A stretch of 64,000 bases of DNA, taken from Cellulosimicrobium funkei (GTDB lineage Bacteria; Actinomycetota; Actinomycetes; Actinomycetales; Cellulomonadaceae). A model generated the notes under the pieces. That model saw nothing but the letters and a program-made list of their open reading frames with translations. It was not told the origin of the DNA and searched no databases. A program made the position numbers and the translations under genes. The stretch lies in NCBI RefSeq assembly GCF_004519295.1, contig NZ_SOZH01000004.1, positions 434,001 through 498,000 on the forward strand, in the 5' to 3' direction. Of this stretch, positions 34,426 to 41,714 are shown piece after piece (position 1 is the stretch's first letter; each line of letters starts with the position of its first letter).

Positions 34426-37400
34426 CGCGCACCTCGCAGCTCGTGCTCCAGCAGGGGGTCCCACACGCGGCGCGCGAGCGCGCCGAGGCGGGTCGGGTCG
34501 TCGGGGAAGCGGCCCAGGTCGGCGGTCGTCGCGTGGCCCGCGAGGTCGGGGAGCGCCGGGTCCTGGCCCCACGCGAGCACGACGTACGGGTCCTTGCGCT
34601 CGAAGCCCTTGTTCCACGCCCACCCGGCGCGCATCAGGGCGTCGCGCGCGTCGGTGGTGCGCCGCTCCTCGGCGTAGCGGAGCGCGACCTCGGGCAGCAG
34701 CGGCAGGGGCTCGCGGGCGGCCTCGTCGCGCAGGGCCACGAGGTCGGCCAGCACGGCGGCCGCCGTGTCGCGGTCGGGCGGCGTGAGCGTCGACCACGCG
34801 ACCCCCGGGCCGCGGGGCGATCGGCCGATCGCGACGGCGTCCCACGGGCGGTCCGGGTCGCTCACGCGCAGCGCGAGCGCCTGCACCCAGGCGCGCAGCC
34901 GGTGCTTCGGCCCGAGCCGCGAGTACTCCGTACGCACCACGCGCGCGCCGTGCACGCCCGGCACGCTGCCGACGAGCGTGCCGCCGTCCGGGAGGGTCGC
35001 TCGCACGTCGACCGTCTCGGCGGAGCTCAGCACGTCCTGGCTCACGGGACGACCGGCCGCGACGTCGGCCTCGCGCGCGGCCTCGACGGACGCGACCCGG
35101 AGCGGCCCCACGGCCCGGACGACCTCCTGGAGCGCCGACCGGCCGAGCTCGCGCGGCGGGACCTGGCCGCGGCGCCACTCGGCCTGCATCGCGCGGTTCG
35201 GGTCGACGCCCGCGAGCGCGGCCCGCAGCACGCGGTCGCCCACGCCCCAGCCCGCGAGCCCCGTGAGGGAGAGGGGCAGCCGGTCCTCGACGTCCTCCTC
35301 CTCCAGCACGAGACCCACGTCGAGCGTGTGCTGCGCGAACCAGCGGGGCGCGTTCTCGAGCAGGCGGACCAGGTCGTCGAGCTCGACGTCCACGCGGCCC
35401 CCGGTCGCCGTGGGCGACCCCGGTCCTTCGATGGAGCCGACGGCGGCACCGGTCGGCAGCGAGAGCGGTGCGCCGACGAGGGCCCCGACCGGCTCACGCT
35501 TCTGGCGCGCCTGGCGGGCCCCGGCGAACGCGGCGTCGTCGTGGCTGAACGGTCCGGGGACGCCGAGCGCGCCCGGCGTGAAGTTCCGCTCGTCGACCGT
35601 CTGGAGCGGGTGCTGCACGACGACCTGCTCCCGCGCGGGGCGCCCGTCGGCCGTGGTGGCCACCCGGTCCAGCGCGTCGAGCAGCTCCGCCACGGGCACC
35701 GCGGGCGGGCGCGGCGCCCCGGTGCGCTCGTCGGCCCCCGTGTGCACGACGACGAGGTGGTCGCCCGCCGCGGCGACGGCGTCGAGGAAGATCTGCCGGT
35801 CCTCGCTGCGCGCGTCGCGCTCGCCGATCTCGGGGTGCCGGGCGAGCAGGTCGTCACCCGCGGGCGCGGCGGTGCGGGGGAACACGCCGTCGTCGAGCCC
35901 GAGGAGGCAGACCACCCGGTGCGGCACGGAGCGCATCGGCTCGAGCGAGCACACGGTGAGCGCGCCCGTGCGGAACCCGGCGCGCGTGGGGCGCCCGGCG
36001 AGGCGGTCGTCGAGCAGCGCCCGCACGTCCGCGAGCCGCAGCGCGACGCCGCCGTGCGCGGCACCCGCCGCCCGGACGTCGCCCAGCACGCGGCGCGCGG
36101 AGCCGATCTGCCACGCCTCCGTCGGCGGCGCCTCCGCCAGGAGCGTGAGCGCGCGGTCGAGGGTGTCGAGCCAGTGCGCGAGCGGGTGCACGCCGTCGAG
36201 GCCGCGCAGGATCTCCGTGAGCCGCGCAACGAGCTCCGCGAGCCGGCCCGCGAGGTCCACGTCCGTCGAGCCGATGTCGTCCAGCGGGAGCGCAGGCCCG
36301 ACGAACCGGGCGTCCTCGTCGGCCATCGCGGCGCCGAGCAGGATGCGGTCGAGCGCCGCGTCCCACGTGCCCTGCCGCACGTGCTCGTCGATCCCGAAGC
36401 GGGCACGCCGCTCGCCGTCCTCGCCCCAGTGGACCCCCGCCTCGACGGCCCACTGCCGCAGGCGGTCGACGTCGTCGTCGGAGAAGCGGAACCGGCGGCG
36501 GACCGGGCCGCTCGCCGCGAGGTCGAGCACCTCGGACGCCGTGACGCGGCCGTCCGCGAGGCGCAGCAGCGTGGCGAGCAGCGCGAGCACGGGGTTGGTG
36601 GTCCCGGCGCCGCGGTCCGCGAGGCTGACCCGCAGCCGCTGGCCGGGGTGCGCGTCGTCGCCCAGCTCAGGGACGGCGCCGAAGGTCGCGGTGACGAGCG
36701 GCGCGAACGTCTCGACGTCGGGGCACAGCACGATGACGTCGCGCGCCTGGAGCGTCGGGTCGGCGGAGAACAGGCCGACGAGCGTCTCGCGCAGCACCTC
36801 GACCTGCCGGGCGCGGCCGTGGCACGCGAGCACCTGCACGGAGCGGTCCGTCGGGTCCAGCGCGTGGGTGCCGTCCGGTGCGTCGGCCCGCAGCGCGGAC
36901 TGCAGCGCGCCGAGCAGGGTCGGTGGCGGGGGCGCCGCCTCGTGGTGGGTCTCGCGCGCCTCGCCCGCGGCGAGCCGCAGCTGCAGCTCGACCGTGTCCC
37001 GGCCGGTGGACGCGAGGAACGGGTGGCGCGCGAACGTCGGCAGGTCCGCGCGACGCCGGACGGGCGCGCCCGCGCGGTCCGAGCCCGGGTCCGCGTCGCC
37101 CTTGGAGGGGTCGCCGGCGGACGCGGCGACCGTCGCCCACAGCGCCGGCGAGGGGTGCACGAGCCACAGGTGGACGTCGCGGTGCGCGGCGAGCGCGCGC
37201 AGGACCCGGAGCTCGTCCTCGGGGAGCCGCGTCGGTCCGAACACGGACAGCCGCGGCGGCAGGTCGACGGCCGCTGGGTCCGCGCGCAGCGCCGCGACCG
37301 CCTCCGTCACGCGCCGCGCCGGGTCCGTCGCCGGGACGCGCTCCACCAGGCGGCGCCACAGCTCGGGCTGCCACGCGAGGTCGTCCGGCGCGACGGCGGT

Positions 37401-37922
37401 CCCCGCGACCGGGGCCGACCACGCGAGCACGACCTCGGGCCGCTGGCGGGCGTAGTCGACCAGGAGGTCCGCGAGCCGTCGCGCGAGCGTGAGCCGCCGG
37501 CCCCGCCGCACCTCGTCGCTCGGGTCGCCGACGTAGCGCGCGAGCGGCGCCGCCCAGGGCTCGGCGAGGTGCGCGTCGAGCACCTCGAGCACCGACCACG
37601 CGAGCCGCTCGGGCCGCCACGGGTCGTCGTCGGGGTCGAGGTCCGTGAGGTCGGCCACGACCTGCTCGACGAGCCGCCGCGGGCCCCGGAAATCCACGTT
37701 CGCGCAGATCCCCGCCGTCTCGCCCGCGCCCAGGTGGTGCGAGAGCCGCTGCGCGAGCCACCGCTCCACCCCGCGCGTCGGGACCGCCACGACGTCCGGC
37801 GTGAACGGGTCCGCCGGGACCTCCGCGAGCACGGCGGCGAGCGGCGCCACGAGCGCCTCGGCACGCTCGGAGCGGTGCACGTGCAGCAAGAGGACCCCTG
37901 TCGATGGTGGTGGCGTGATCAT
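34422..37922 (-). CDS. recC: Exodeoxyribonuclease V gamma subunit
   Basis: RecC, the Chi-scanning scaffold of RecBCD, 1166 residues, first gene of the operon. It starts LLLHVHRSERAEALVAPLAAVLAE, with VVAVPTRGVERWLAQRLSHHLGA and GICANVDFRGP, and holds the decayed-helicase stretches VQVLACHGRARQVEVLRETLVGLF, VIVLCPDVETFAPLV and RVVCLLGLDDGVFPR typical of RecC. The C-terminal region carries the nuclease-like fold without catalytic residues. ATG at 37922 lacks a clear ribosome-binding site; a -10 (TAGATT) lies about 30 bases upstream. Whether it reads a Chi sequence, and which, is unknown. Confidence 0.94.
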   Translation of the reverse strand: MITPPPSTGVLLLHVHRSERAEALVAPLAAVLAEVPADPFTPDVVAVPTRGVERWLAQRLSHHLGAGETAGICANVDFRGPRRLVEQVVADLTDLDPDDDPWRPERLAWSVLEVLDAHLAEPWAAPLARYVGDPSDEVRRGRRLTLARRLADLLVDYARQRPEVVLAWSAPVAGTAVAPDDLAWQPELWRRLVERVPATDPARRVTEAVAALRADPAAVDLPPRLSVFGPTRLPEDELRVLRALAAHRDVHLWLVHPSPALWATVAASAGDPSKGDADPGSDRAGAPVRRRADLPTFARHPFLASTGRDTVELQLRLAAGEARETHHEAAPPPPTLLGALQSALRADAPDGTHALDPTDRSVQVLACHGRARQVEVLRETLVGLFSADPTLQARDVIVLCPDVETFAPLVTATFGAVPELGDDAHPGQRLRVSLADRGAGTTNPVLALLATLLRLADGRVTASEVLDLAASGPVRRRFRFSDDDVDRLRQWAVEAGVHWGEDGERRARFGIDEHVRQGTWDAALDRILLGAAMADEDARFVGPALPLDDIGSTDVDLAGRLAELVARLTEILRGLDGVHPLAHWLDTLDRALTLLAEAPPTEAWQIGSARRVLGDVRAAGAAHGGVALRLADVRALLDDRLAGRPTRAGFRTGALTVCSLEPMRSVPHRVVCLLGLDDGVFPRTAAPAGDDLLARHPEIGERDARSEDRQIFLDAVAAAGDHLVVVHTGADERTGAPRPPAVPVAELLDALDRVATTADGRPAREQVVVQHPLQTVDERNFTPGALGVPGPFSHDDAAFAGARQARQKREPVGALVGAPLSLPTGAAVGSIEGPGSPTATGGRVDVELDDLVRLLENAPRWFAQHTLDVGLVLEEEDVEDRLPLSLTGLAGWGVGDRVLRAALAGVDPNRAMQAEWRRGQVPPRELGRSALQEVVRAVGPLRVASVEAAREADVAAGRPVSQDVLSSAETVDVRATLPDGGTLVGSVPGVHGARVVRTEYSRLGPKHRLRAWVQALALRVSDPDRPWDAVAIGRSPRGPGVAWSTLTPPDRDTAAAVLADLVALRDEAAREPLPLLPEVALRYAEERRTTDARDALMRAGWAWNKGFERKDPYVVLAWGQDPALPDLAGHATTADLGRFPDDPTRLGALARRVWDPLLEHELRGAR

Positions 37923-37952
37923 GTGCCCGGCCCGTGGCCGTGCGCTACGAGG

Positions 37953-37958
37953 AATCTA
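37953..37958 (-). promoter_or_regulatory. -10 element for recCBD
   Basis: TAGATT on the minus strand, about 30 bases before the recC ATG. No LexA box was found in this interval, so SOS control of recBCD is not supported. Confidence 0.4.
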
Positions 37959-38053
37959 CGAGGTGCGACCCACACCGTCGAACCGCCCTCCACAGGTTGA
38001 TCGTGCCCGTGACCGAGCACCCAGCGCCCGCGTCGGAACCGGTCGGCGTTCTC

Positions 38054-38776
38054 TCAGCCGCGCCGTGCGACGAACACCCACTCGCGACCCGGGCGGTCGG
38101 GCGCGTCCCGGACGTCCACGACCTCGAACCCGCACGCCACGAGCGACGTCTCGACCTCCTCGCGCTCCCGGAAGCGCAGCGTCGAGTCGGAGTGGAGCGT
38201 GGTGCCGTCGGGCAGCACGGTCGTGTCGTGGAAGGACACGAAGGGGAGCGACACGTCGGTGAGGTCGGTCCACGACTCGACCGGGCCGACGTCGGGCACG
38301 TCCACGCGCGTGGTCGTCGCCTCGCGGACCCACCCCTCCCAGGCCCGACGGGCGGGCACGCGCGTCTCGAGCACCAGCCACCCGCCCGGCGCGAGCGCGT
38401 CGTGGACGCCCCGCAGCGTCGCGGCCCACGCGTCGTCGGTGAGGAACACCTGCGCGACGTTCGCCGTCATCGTCGCGAGGTCGACCTGGAGCGGGGGGAG
38501 GGCCGTCGCGTCGCCGTGCAGCCAGCGCACGCGCTCGGCGCCCGGCTTCGTGCGGGCGACGTCGAGCGACGCACCCGCCGGGTCGAGGCCGACCACCTCG
38601 ACGCCGCGCTGCGCGAGCAGGCACGCGAACGTCCCGGTGCCGCACCCGACGTCGAGCACTCGGCGCGCGCCCAGCTCGTCGACGATCGCGACGTAGGCGT
38701 CGAGGTCGGACCGGTCCGGGTCGAGCGGGTCGTAGAGGGCGGCGAGGCGGGGGTCGTCGAAGAGGGCGTCGGGCAC
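38054..38776 (-). CDS. Class I SAM-dependent methyltransferase
   Basis: A 240-residue Rossmann methyltransferase. Motif I VLDVGCGTGTFACLLA at about 40-55, the acidic strand-2 end VVGLDPAGASLDVAR, motif II around WLHGDATALPPLQVDLATM and GGWLVLETR (motif III) are clear. It resembles small-molecule methyltransferases of the UbiE/COQ5-like superfamily; the substrate is unknown. GTG at 38776 has TAGCGT six bases upstream, a leaderless start. It lies downstream of metZ but a palindrome and its own promoter separate the two. Confidence 0.87.
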   Translation of the reverse strand: MPDALFDDPRLAALYDPLDPDRSDLDAYVAIVDELGARRVLDVGCGTGTFACLLAQRGVEVVGLDPAGASLDVARTKPGAERVRWLHGDATALPPLQVDLATMTANVAQVFLTDDAWAATLRGVHDALAPGGWLVLETRVPARRAWEGWVREATTTRVDVPDVGPVESWTDLTDVSLPFVSFHDTTVLPDGTTLHSDSTLRFREREEVETSLVACGFEVVDVRDAPDRPGREWVFVARRG

Positions 38777-38782
38777 CCGACG

Positions 38783-38788
38783 ACGCTA
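38783..38788 (-). promoter_or_regulatory. -10 element, leaderless methyltransferase gene
   Basis: TAGCGT on the minus strand, six bases before the GTG at 38776. Confidence 0.5.
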
Positions 38789-38853
38789 CGAAAGCTCACG
38801 TGACCGGTCCACCCGATCCGGGGAAGCCCCCGGTGCCGACCAGGCCCCTGCTG

Positions 38854-38919
38854 CCCGCTGAACAGGTGGTTGTGGCCCGTCCCGACGTCGGGACGGGCCA
38901 CAACCGCCTGCTCGGCGGG
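38854..38919. repeat. 66-base palindrome (divergent copy E)
   Basis: A 33-bp stem with only three mismatches and no unpaired loop (38854-38886 with 38887-38919). Its right end CTGCTCGGCGGGAGG matches the right ends of copies A-C (GTGCTCGGCGGGGAGG), but the stem interior (GTTGTGGCCCGTCCCGAC) is unrelated. It follows the metZ stop on the minus strand by about 11 bases and should terminate that operon. Confidence 0.7.
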
Positions 38920-38930
38920 AGGCGGGGGGG

Positions 38931-40169
38931 TCAGGAGTTCAGGGCTTGCTCGACGTCCTCGATGATGTCTTGCGGGTCTTCCAGGCCCACCGACAGGCGC
39001 ACGGTCGTCTCCGCGATCCCGACGGCGGCGCGGCCCTCGGGGCCGAGCTTGCGGTGGGTCGTGGTGGCCGGGTGCGTGACGAGGGACTTCGCGTCGCCGA
39101 GGTTGTTCGAGATGTCGACGACCTGGAGCGCGTCGAGGAACGTGAACGCGCGCTTCTTCGCCGTCTCGGGGTCGGTGCCCTCGGGCACGGCGAGGTCGAA
39201 CGTCACGACGGTCCCGCCGCCGCTCTGCTGCGACCGCGCGAGCTCGCGCTGCGGGTGCGACGCGAGGAACGGGTAGCGCACGCGGCCGATCCCGGGGAGC
39301 TGCTCCAGCGCCTCCGCGACCTGCGCCGCCGCGGCGTTCTGAGCGGCGACGCGCACGGGCAGCGTCTCGAGGCCCTTGAGCAGCACCCACGCGTTGAACG
39401 CCGAGAGCGACGGCCCGGTGTTGCGGATGAAGGTCTGCACCGGGCCGGTGACGTACTCCTCCGTCCCGAGGATCGCGCCGCCGAGCACGCGGCCCTGCCC
39501 GTCGATGTGCTTGGTCGCCGAGTAGACGACGACGTCGGCCCCGAGCTCGAGCGGCCGCTGCAGCAACGGCGTCGCGAACACGTTGTCGAGCACGACGACC
39601 GCGCCGGCGGCGTGCGCGAGCTCGCTCACGCGCCGCGCGTCGACGATGTCCTGCATGGGGTTGGACGGCGTCTCGAAGAACACGACGTCCGCGGGGGTGG
39701 ACAGCGCCTCCTCCCACTGCGACAGCACGTGGCCGTCGACGTAGTCCGTCCGCACGCCCCACTTCGCGAAGATCTCGTCGAAGATGACGAGGCTCGACCC
39801 GAACAGCGCGCGCGCCGCGACGATGCGCGACCCGGACCGCACCAGCGCGGCGAGCGCAGTGAACACGGCGGACATGCCGGACGCCGTCGCGTAGCACGCC
39901 TCCGCACCCTCCAGGAGGCGCAGGCGCTCCTCGAACGTGTGCACGGTCGGGTTGCCGTAGCGTGAGTAGACGAACCGGTCGAGCTCTCCCTTGAACGCCG
40001 CCTCGGCGTCCGCCGCACGGTCGTACGTGTAGCCCTGCGTGAGGAACAGTGCCTCGGAGGTCTCCTGGAACTCGGTGCGCGCGTGGCCGCCGCGCACGGC
40101 GAGCGTCGCGGGACGGGCGCTCACGGGCAGGGGCTTGCGGCCGGAGCCGCCGGGCGCGACCGCGCTCAC
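38931..40169 (-). CDS. metZ: O-succinylhomoserine (or O-acetylhomoserine) sulfhydrylase
   Basis: PLP-dependent Cys/Met-metabolism enzyme, 412 residues, making homocysteine from an acylated homoserine and sulfide. YSRYGNPTVHTFEERLRLLEGAEACYATASGMSA, FETPSNP, VVLDNVFATPLLQRPLELGADVVVYSATKHIDGQGR (PLP Lys220) and RLSVGLEDPQDIIEDVEQAL are present; the GQGR after the Lys fits the MetZ branch better than MetB or MetC. GTG at 40169 overlaps the rhodanese stop (GTGA), so the two are cotranslated and the rhodanese may deliver or sense sulfur. A leader upstream may respond to SAM. Confidence 0.92.
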   Translation of the reverse strand: MSAVAPGGSGRKPLPVSARPATLAVRGGHARTEFQETSEALFLTQGYTYDRAADAEAAFKGELDRFVYSRYGNPTVHTFEERLRLLEGAEACYATASGMSAVFTALAALVRSGSRIVAARALFGSSLVIFDEIFAKWGVRTDYVDGHVLSQWEEALSTPADVVFFETPSNPMQDIVDARRVSELAHAAGAVVVLDNVFATPLLQRPLELGADVVVYSATKHIDGQGRVLGGAILGTEEYVTGPVQTFIRNTGPSLSAFNAWVLLKGLETLPVRVAAQNAAAAQVAEALEQLPGIGRVRYPFLASHPQRELARSQQSGGGTVVTFDLAVPEGTDPETAKKRAFTFLDALQVVDISNNLGDAKSLVTHPATTTHRKLGPEGRAAVGIAETTVRLSVGLEDPQDIIEDVEQALNS

Positions 40170-40657
40170 CGGGCGGCCTCGTCGAACGTCGTGGTGGGCA
40201 GCCCGCGGACCTTCCAGCCCTCGACGTCCCGCAGGCCCGAGAACCCCTGGGCGCCCTCGAAGCCCTCGAGCACGTTGTACGACGGCCCGAGCCCGGCAGC
40301 CGTGGCCGCGCGCGCCGCGCCGATCGACCGCTGGCCCGAGCGGCACAGGAACACGACGGGACGCTCGTCGCCGGGCGTCAGACCTGCCTCGACGAGCCGG
40401 TCGAGGAACCGCGGGTTGGGGCCCGCCGGGGTCACCCACTCGTCGAACAGGACGTCGCGGCCGAGCTCCGTGGCGTCGGGCACGCCGATGGTGCGCCACT
40501 CGCCCTCGGTACGGACGTCCACGAGCACGGCGCGCTCGTCGCGCGCGAGCAGGTCCCACGCCTGCTGCGGGGTGAGGTCGCCGGCGTAGCCGACGGCGGG
40601 ACGCGCCTCGGGGGGTGCCGGCCGGGGTGCCGACGCCTGCTGGGACTGGTCGCTCAT
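40166..40657 (-). CDS. Rhodanese-domain sulfurtransferase
   Basis: A 163-residue single rhodanese domain. The active-site loop is FLCRSGQRSI with the persulfide Cys105, preceded by VLVDVRTEGEWRTIGVPDA. The N-terminal 25 residues are Pro/Gln-rich. It is translationally coupled to metZ, an arrangement also found in other actinobacteria, which suggests a role in sulfide or persulfide supply for homocysteine synthesis (inference). GGAGGA precedes the ATG at 40657. The 100-base leader upstream can fold and resembles SAM-binding RNAs. Confidence 0.9.
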   Translation of the reverse strand: MSDQSQQASAPRPAPPEARPAVGYAGDLTPQQAWDLLARDERAVLVDVRTEGEWRTIGVPDATELGRDVLFDEWVTPAGPNPRFLDRLVEAGLTPGDERPVVFLCRSGQRSIGAARAATAAGLGPSYNVLEGFEGAQGFSGLRDVEGWKVRGLPTTTFDEAAR

Positions 40658-40671
40658 GAGAGTCCTCCTCC

Positions 40672-40755
40672 ATCGATCGTGGCAGTAGCACCCTGCGCCC
40701 GGCCGCCGAGGCGGTCCGGGGGGTTGCTGCGGCGTCGACGTGCCACGTCACTCGG
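40672..40755 (-). promoter_or_regulatory. Candidate SAM-responsive leader RNA of rhodanese-metZ
   Basis: On the minus strand a closing helix CGTGGCA/TGCCACG encloses GCAGCAACCC, a GC hairpin (CCGG...CCGG with CCGCCTCGGCGG inside) and GGGTGCTAC. The GCAACCC...GGGTGC pair is the P3 core shared by SAM-I and SAM-IV riboswitches, and GAGTG precedes the helix as in SAM-IV. The 5' half is shorter than in either class, so this is a variant or a look-alike. It ends next to the ribosome-binding site of the rhodanese gene. Confidence 0.4.
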
Positions 40756-40859
40756 CCGCTCCGGATGGTTGGCTCGGATCGTACGCCACGCGTCCGACGT
40801 GCGGAACGCCCGTCTCGGGGAGCGGCCCGTGAGGGGTGCCCGACGCCGCGCGGCTCCGC

Positions 40860-40865
40860 TAGCGT
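40860..40865 (+). promoter_or_regulatory. -10 element of hypothetical gene
   Basis: TAGCGT about 44 bases before the ATG at 40909, which has its own GGGGGAG ribosome-binding site. Confidence 0.4.
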
Positions 40866-40908
40866 GGCCGCGCGGCCGGGCGGGGGTCCCGGCGGGCGGG
40901 GGGAGTCG

Positions 40909-41520
40909 ATGCAGACGGGACGAGCACGCGCTGCGGGCGCGGGCGTGGCGGCGGTCGTCGTCGCGGCGGGCGCTTGGTGGTGGGCCGCGTCCGGCGGGGA
41001 GGAGCCCCCGCAGGGTGTCGTGAGCGTGGGGCCCGTCGGGGACGATGCCGCGCGGACGCCCGGGGAGCGGCCGTCCGTCCACCCGGTTCGCCCCGAGGGC
41101 GAGCGACCCGACGACGAGCGGCCCGACGGCGAGCGGCTCGACCCGCCCCCGCCGTCGTCGGACGGGGCCGCGGCGCACCGGGGCGAGCCGGTCGACCTGG
41201 CCGATCACACGGTCGGCGGGTACGAGGGCTGGTGGAGCTCCGACGGGAACGGCGCGGCGTGCGACGCCTACGCCGACGCGCACCCGGAGGTCGTGCTCGC
41301 GAGCACCCGCACGGGCGCGGTGATCGAGGCCCACACGCGCGGTGTGCGCCTCCAGCGCCCGCCGGCGACACCGCCGGGCGACCCGGCGCGGTGGCCGGCC
41401 GACTCGGTCGTCGTGCTCGACGCCGGCACGGGGGAGGTGCTCGAGTCGTTCGCGGTCGACGAGTCGGGGTGGCGCCTTGAGACGCCCGTGGGCTGCGTCC
41501 CGCCATCCGAGACGCCTTGA
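40909..41520 (+). CDS. Hypothetical membrane-anchored protein
   Basis: A 203-residue protein with an N-terminal hydrophobic helix (residues 11-28, GVAAVVVAAGAWWWAA) that may anchor or export it, a long acidic/Pro-rich spacer (about 45-100, PEGERPDDERPDGERLDPPPPSSDG) and a C-terminal region with two Cys (GNGAACDAY and PVGCVPP) that could form a disulfide outside the cell. I do not recognise the C-terminal domain. ATG at 40909 is supported by a ribosome-binding site. It sits between two leaders of sulfur genes but has no visible link to them. Confidence 0.6.
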   Translation: MQTGRARAAGAGVAAVVVAAGAWWWAASGGEEPPQGVVSVGPVGDDAARTPGERPSVHPVRPEGERPDDERPDGERLDPPPPSSDGAAAHRGEPVDLADHTVGGYEGWWSSDGNGAACDAYADAHPEVVLASTRTGAVIEAHTRGVRLQRPPATPPGDPARWPADSVVVLDAGTGEVLESFAVDESGWRLETPVGCVPPSETP

Positions 41521-41527
41521 CCACCGG

Positions 41528-41557
41528 TTGACACGCCGCCGTCCGCGCGGACATCCT
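41528..41557 (+). promoter_or_regulatory. Promoter of the SAM-IV leader
   Basis: A perfect -35 TTGACA (41528-41533) and CATCCT (41552-41557) with an 18-base spacer; transcription would start just before the riboswitch. Confidence 0.6.
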
Positions 41558-41563
41558 GGTCCG

Positions 41564-41665
41564 CAGGTCATGAGTGCCAGCGCGAAACCCCGGTTTGCTG
41601 GCCGGCAACCCTCCTCTCGCGGCGGGGTGCCCCGGGTGACGACCAGGCCGCACGCCGACCGGCGG
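41564..41665 (+). promoter_or_regulatory. SAM-IV riboswitch
   Basis: Closing helix GGTC/GACC (41566-41569 with 41641-41644). Conserved ATGAGTGCCAGCG, the CCCCGG...TTGCTGGCCGG stretch, GGCAACCCTCC and GGGGTGCCCCGGGTGA all appear in SAM-IV order. A GC hairpin and a GGGGAGGTTCTCCCC hairpin (about 41676-41690) follow and may act as the off-switch before the start codon. SAM binding would lower expression of the downstream PLP enzyme. Confidence 0.9.
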
Positions 41666-41714
41666 GCGGCAAGCGCGGGGAGGTTCTCCCCGGACGACCC
41701 TGGAGGACTGTGCC

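Noticed and set aside
30881-34432. N-terminal extension of recD giving an 1871-residue frame
   Set aside because: The extra 1180 residues are an Arg-rich shadow of recB; the ATGA overlap at 30878 gives the real recD start.
40170-40751. Longer metZ frame of 606 residues starting MTWHVDAAAT
   Set aside because: The extension is a shadow of the rhodanese gene and its leader; the GTG at 40169 fits MetZ length.
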